From NCBI GenBank assembly GCA_021527695.1, contig JAKFAO010000005.1, forward strand, positions 868,001 to 932,000: a DNA stretch of 64,000 nucleotides. The letters are read 5' to 3'. How positions within the stretch are numbered: the first letter of the stretch is position 1; every line of letters begins with the position of its first letter. A model generated the notes under the pieces. That model was not told the origin of the DNA, did no database searches, and saw nothing but the letters and a program-made list of their open reading frames with translations. Shown piece by piece: positions 59,722-64,000 of this stretch. This DNA is from Naematelia aurantialba (taxonomy: Eukaryota; Basidiomycota; Tremellomycetes; Tremellales; Naemateliaceae). Position numbers and translations under genes: made by a program.

Positions 59722-62233
59722 CTAGACGTCGAATGCATCGCTGCGCCAGCCTTCGGTGCGCTCCTCGCGCCGCTGCTGCTCCTTCTTCCTCGCGTCCAAC
59801 TCATTCACCTCCTTCTTGCCCTTGTCCGCCGCCTTGTCAGCATCCGCCTTGAACTGCTCGGCAGCACCCCGAGCCTGCTTGGTCAGAGTCGCAGACTTTT
59901 GCTTGAGCTTCTCGCGCCTCGAGTTCGAGATCTCCGAAGGCGGTTGGTCAGGGAACAGCTGTCGTCAGTTGGGCTCCATCAGATACAACTCACATCCTCG
60001 TCCACACCGACATGCAGGATGTACTCTCCGCGACGGCCATACTTCACCACGCCAGCCGACTTGACTGCGACCGACGACGACGAACGCGGGAACAGAGAGT
60101 CGTTGACAATGGCAGAGATAAAGTTCGAGGCAGAGGGTTTGGCGTTGGCAGCCGCAATGGCCCGTTGCTGCAGACCGTACAGACGGAAGTCGGCCTGACG
60201 AAGGTATTCGGCAATTTGGGTCTCAAACGCATCGGTCATGTTGCGCTATTATCAGCGACGGCCACAAAATTCCGCTTACTTTGACAAACGCCCGAATAAT
60301 AGGCTTCGCAAACCAAGTTGCAAACCAGGCCGAGTTTTTGCTGATCGAATAGTCAAAGTCAGGCATCTGCACCTCGACGCTCTTGACAGTGAAGAAGGTC
60401 TCCTGGTCTTCCTCATCGGCATTCTCGAGCGTCACGTCAAACGTGATACCCTGAGGACCAAAGTCAAAGTCAAGCAGGCCAGCGTCCTCAAACGTCATGC
60501 CCGTCTTGCGGTGCACCCAGAACGCAATGTTACTCGCCGAAAGGTGCAACCCCTGGACCCGGAGACGTATGGACCCGTCGTACTCGGATGCGTAGGTCGC
60601 ATAGCCTTGGGTGAAGCGCAGATCGTTGTTCTGCACAAAGCGGATCGAATCTGGAATGAACGATGCGGATTCGAGATTGATGTCGTCGATGACCAGGTCG
60701 ATCTCTTCCGACTTGTACTCGATACGCGGCAAGGGGATCTCCTTGATGAGGCCAACGAGCCGAGGCAGAATAACGTCGGCAAAATCGCGATACAGTCCTT
60801 GACCATCGATCTTGAGGCTGCCGAGACCGATCTGGCCCGCAGTGGCGAACGAGTCCGCGAGGTTCTCCAAGGACTCGATAAAGTCGTTGGTGGGACCGTC
60901 GTTGGCGATGCCGTTGACCAATCCCTCGAGCTGTTCTTGGAGCACGCCCACGTCCCGTTTAAATTCGTCGTTCTCGGCGACGAGAGACTTGCCGTCGTCG
61001 TAGAGAGACGAGGCTTTATTGTACGCTTGACGAGAAGCAACATAACCGGGTTGGTAGAGGAGGCGGTCGAGATACTGGTCGAGAGCCTTGAAGTATGCGC
61101 CAATCTTGTCGTTGTTCTGCACATCTTCCCCGACCTTACGAAGAGCAGAGATAATTTCGTCCAGGGATTTGTTGGAAACTTTCTCGACAAACTCCTTCAG
61201 ATCACGTCCGGCCTGCTGGATCTTCTCGTCCTCGTCCGAGACATCAGTCTTCTTAGCCTCGTCGAGGGCTTCATCCGCCTTGTGAGCATACTTCTTGACG
61301 AGATTGACGATCGTCGTGATGCTACGCCTGTAGTCTGGGTTCTCCTGCGCCGACGTGATCACCTCTTGAAGTTTTGTGATTAAGCGGTCGCGCGCCTCCT
61401 CGCCTTCGGGGAGGTTGTCATCCGCCCACTGCTTTGCCTTCTCTATCTCGTCCCAGATACTCTCTCGAGCTTCAGCTTGGACTTTGCCGCTCTTGACGCC
61501 CTTGGCGGTCTTCTTCCCCTTCTTCTGCAAGGCATCAAAGTCGACGCCTTCCTTGCGTTCTTTCTCGCTTGGGCGGGACTTTTCAGCCGCAGCTTTGGCC
61601 TGGTCGGCCGCGGCAGAGGCGACGTCGGCGAAGAGGTCTCGGGTGAGCAGGATGGCGTCTGAGCCAAGCTGGCGGAATGCAGGGTTTGTCACAATGAGCG
61701 AGGCGATGGTGCGGAAAGACTCGGTGGCTCGTTGAGCATCTCGGGACAGCTCCTTTTTGGGTGGCGGGTGGGGTGCCGAGACGTCGACGTCGAGGTCTGA
61801 GGTGGCGGCGTTGTACTGCATGTCAGCGGCGGCCCGCGCAAGTGGCAACGTACAAAGAAGTTTTGCAGCAGATCGTTGCCATTCTTGGCCTGTCCCCAAG
61901 CCTTGCCAGCGGCCAGCACTGACTTGACATTTTCCAACACCCGCTGGCCTTCTGGTCCGAGTCGTGCTGTGCGTGTGTGTTCTCCGCCGGTGGATTTGAG
62001 CGTGTCAGACTTGAGAATCAGATCGATCATTTTGGAAATTTGTTTCTGGGATCTAGGAGGGGGTGAGTAGACAACTGCGATGGGAAGAGCGGGAAGACGT
62101 ACGGCAGTTTCCCGGCCTGGAGAGCGCCGGTAGCCTGAGCGACCTTGATACGCTCTTCCTTGCCTGGCATGGCATTGGCAAGGGACTGGACGGTGCCGTT
62201 GGCGTTGGATGCGAGACGGTCGACGGCAGACAT
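59722..62233 (-). CDS. HAM1-domain protein (HAM1_N/HAM1_C, BPI-like fold), unknown role
   Basis: Large fungal family named from the Pfam HAM1_N/HAM1_C domains, unrelated to the HAM1 nucleotide pyrophosphatase. Exons 62233-62103, 62052-61854, 61815-60280, 60245-59994, 59958-59722 give 784 aa. The N-terminal half is helical and charged (KLQEVITSAQENPDYRRSITTIVNLVKKYAHK, SLDEIISALRKVGEDVQ). The C-terminal half is beta-rich: LPRLVGLIKEIPLPRIEYKS, IDLVIDDINLESASFIPDS, LRVQGLHLSASNIAFWVHRK and FTVKSVEVQMPDFDYSI. This resembles tubular lipid-binding (BPI/LBP) modules. A Lys/Glu coiled-coil tail closes the protein. A membrane-contact or lipid-transfer role is conceivable but unproven. Confidence 0.88.
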
Positions 62234-62764
62234 GGTGCTATTGGTATGAATACGGTCTCGAAGAGATGTAAGAGGGGATCGAGTGGGAAAGGAAGGAAAG
62301 AAGGCCCAGAGAAAGAAAGAAAAAGAGAGCAGAAGCAAGGCTACGTCATATGATGCGTTTGCGCAGAGTGCATCACGTCAGTGCATCAGCTGATGACGGC
62401 GAATGAGCAAGGCAAGGCACGAGTCCGGCATGGCCATCGTGGGCTTTCCTTGTGGTGGTGGAATTTGGACATGTTAGGTGTCGATGAGGACGCGGTCAGT
62501 GACAGCGAGCTCGACGGTGGCAGTGAGCAGGTCGGGGACATGTCGATGGAGACGGACATGCTACGAACCATGGGCCCCTCGAAGCAAGGCACTAGCGCCG
62601 ATCCTCTTGAAACGGGTCTAGACATCTTACCGTCAGCATAAAAACATGACGTGGCGTTATGCTGGTCCACTCGCAATCTTGATACAGGACGCACTCATTT
62701 GCTGATCTCTGCACCCGTTAACTCTTCATTTCCCAGCTTTCCACCCAGTATCGAATAGAGCAAG
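62234..62764. promoter_or_regulatory. HAM1-domain gene / ISY1 divergent promoter
   Basis: 531 bases between divergent ATGs. Contains a perfect 12-bp palindrome, CATCAGCTGATG, at 62384-62395. A GAAAGAAAGAAAA run lies near 62305-62325 just upstream of the minus-strand gene. Confidence 0.4.
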
Positions 62765-64000
62765 ATGGCGCGAAACTCTGAGAAAGCCCAGTCGATGCTG
62801 TATCGCTTCCGCGAGACGCAGGCGGTCGAGATGGGTCTCGGCAACAGGGTCAAGGGGGAGCGGCGGCCGCGTATGGCTTCGAGTGTGTCGAGCTTGCGGG
62901 ATTGCGAGCGGTTCAGGGGGGACATCCTGAAAGAGATCAGTCGCAAAGTTTCCAAGATCCAGGATTGTGGGTTCTGCGTCTCATTCTCTGCAACGTCGTT
63001 TTCTACCCTTTCTCAACACCCATGTCACCGTTCATCCCAGTGACTGTACCCTTCTGTTGTGCTGTCAGCGTACGGCCATGTGCACCACGACTTCCCTTAG
63101 CTGCAAACCTCCCATTACCAGCTATCCTCTTTGCTGATCCCCAAAAGCCAGCTTGACAGACTACGAGATCCGCGACCTCAACGACGAGATCAACGGCCTC
63201 ATGCGGGAGAAGCGGCACTGGGAGACGCAGATTGTCAACCTCGGCGGAGCGAATTATAAGCGCGGGAACCAGTCGATGACGGATGATGATGGCCGGGAAG
63301 TGCCGGGGACGAGGGGATACAAGTGAGTCCTGTCTCCCTATGAATGCTTGCTTGACTGCCTCTCTTCATTATGCCTGCTTGACAGCCTCTCTTCATTAAT
63401 GCCTGCTTGACTGCCTTCCTTCATTTATGCTGGGAGTGAAGGGAAACAAGTGGATCAGGAGGGCATGCTGGATTGAGGAAATTGGAACCAGAATTGAAGG
63501 CAGGGCGGAGGAGGAACCGACGGCTACGATTGCTTGAACTTGAGCTGAGCCCATAGGTACTTTGGCCGCGCCAAAGAGCTACCAGGTGTGAAGGAGATGT
63601 TCAACCGCGGAGGCAAGTCGTTCCTCCTCTGCAATAGGCATCATATTGCATTTGCTTACACGCCATAGCCGTCCAAGCCTCAGAAGAGTCTGCGCGTAAT
63701 GCCTCGTTCCAGATGTTCCGGAATCAGGGGCCGGAATATTACGGCGATCTGGATGAAGGCGACGGCGCGTTGATAGCTGAAGAGGAAGAGGCTGCTCGCG
63801 CCGGTTCGTCCTCGTCTTCACATTCCCCATCAAGTTATCATCCTGCAGCATCTTCTGTGATCCTTTCCTGTCCTCTATCTACTTCTTTCCGTCCTCTACC
63901 CCTCTATCGTTGTTTTCAAGATGCCGTGCCGCTGCTGACGTGATGCAGAATGGGAAGAAGCGGTCAAAGCCACAGCGGCGACTCTGGATTTGTCGGAAGA
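62765..64000 (+). CDS. ISY1: Pre-mRNA splicing factor Isy1 (3' end cut off)
   Basis: Spliceosomal NTC-associated protein that affects first-step activation and 3' splice-site use. Exons 62765-62966, 63148-63322, 63557-63612, 63669-63803, 63949-64000 (continues past the window). Family motifs: MARNSEKAQSMLYRFRETQA at the N-terminus, SLTDYEIRDLNDEINGLMREKRHWE, LGGANYKRG, YFGRAKELPGVKEMF and EWEEAVKA. The acceptor at 63147 was picked over the closer CAG because it alone avoids a stop. Intron 3 (63613-63668) begins GCAAGT, a GC-AG intron. Intron 4 begins GTTCGT. It is notable that a splicing-fidelity gene carries both unusual donor types. Confidence 0.94.
63613..63668 (+). other. GC-AG intron in ISY1
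   Basis: Donor GAG/GCAAGT and acceptor CCATAG. Splicing gives MFNRG/AVQASEESARNASFQMF, in frame with both flanks. GC-AG is the best-known minor variant of U2-type introns. Confidence 0.75.

Noticed and set aside
59722..62233. HAM1 nucleotide pyrophosphatase (ITPase)
   Set aside because: The name is shared only; the protein is 784 aa with a helical half and a BPI-like half and lacks the ITPase fold motifs.

Overview
This window is nuclear DNA of a filamentous or yeast-like basidiomycete. The best guess is Tremellomycetes (Trichosporonales or Cryptococcus relatives). The grounds are: dense short spliceosomal introns, mostly 35-65 nt, with GTGAGT-like donors and a CTGAC/CTGAT branch point close to the acceptor; GC-rich codon use; and a gene set containing a four-Cys-cluster HapX, a GPI-type chitin deacetylase, Trl1, Vtc4 and a hybrid histidine kinase. 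The class-level placement is inference. Twenty protein-coding genes were rebuilt by hand splicing. In all but one (the histidine kinase receiver domain) the exon phases add up. I saw no tRNA, rRNA, transposon or CRISPR array.

Layout, left to right. A UFD4/TRIP12-type HECT ligase (minus, C-terminus cut by the left edge) is divergent from TRL1 tRNA ligase. Then follow on plus: a C2H2 + Fungal_trans regulator, ENP1/bystin, a tiny YABBY/HMG-like protein, a MATE transporter and SDS22. SDS22 is convergent with hapX (minus), which sits downstream of a berberine-bridge-like FAD protein (minus). That gene is divergent from the eIF5-mimic/BZW gene, which is convergent with BBC1. BBC1 is divergent from PGS1. 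Next on minus are an aldo-keto reductase, a chitin deacetylase and a very large hybrid histidine kinase. LYS12 (plus) is convergent with VTC4 (minus). Then come the G-protein beta subunit and a HAM1-domain protein (both minus). ISY1 (plus) runs off the right edge.

Most genes are housekeeping: protein degradation, tRNA and mRNA splicing, ribosome assembly, lysine synthesis, phospholipid and polyphosphate metabolism, endocytosis. They do not form a pathway cluster. Likely regulatory links are a GATA-type iron-repressor site upstream of hapX, a CACGTGGG phosphate-type site upstream of VTC4, and CACGTG boxes in several growth-gene promoters.

Nothing here looks like a new multi-gene system. The unusual items are: the FAD protein with a disordered block of about 190 residues inside its flavin domain and no covalent-flavin residues; a set of introns with GTT(C/G)G donors plus one GC-AG intron; a 43-copy tetranucleotide repeat inside the hapX intron; a histidine-rich linker and a splice-phase conflict in the histidine kinase; very small terminal exons; and minisatellites concentrated in introns and promoters.
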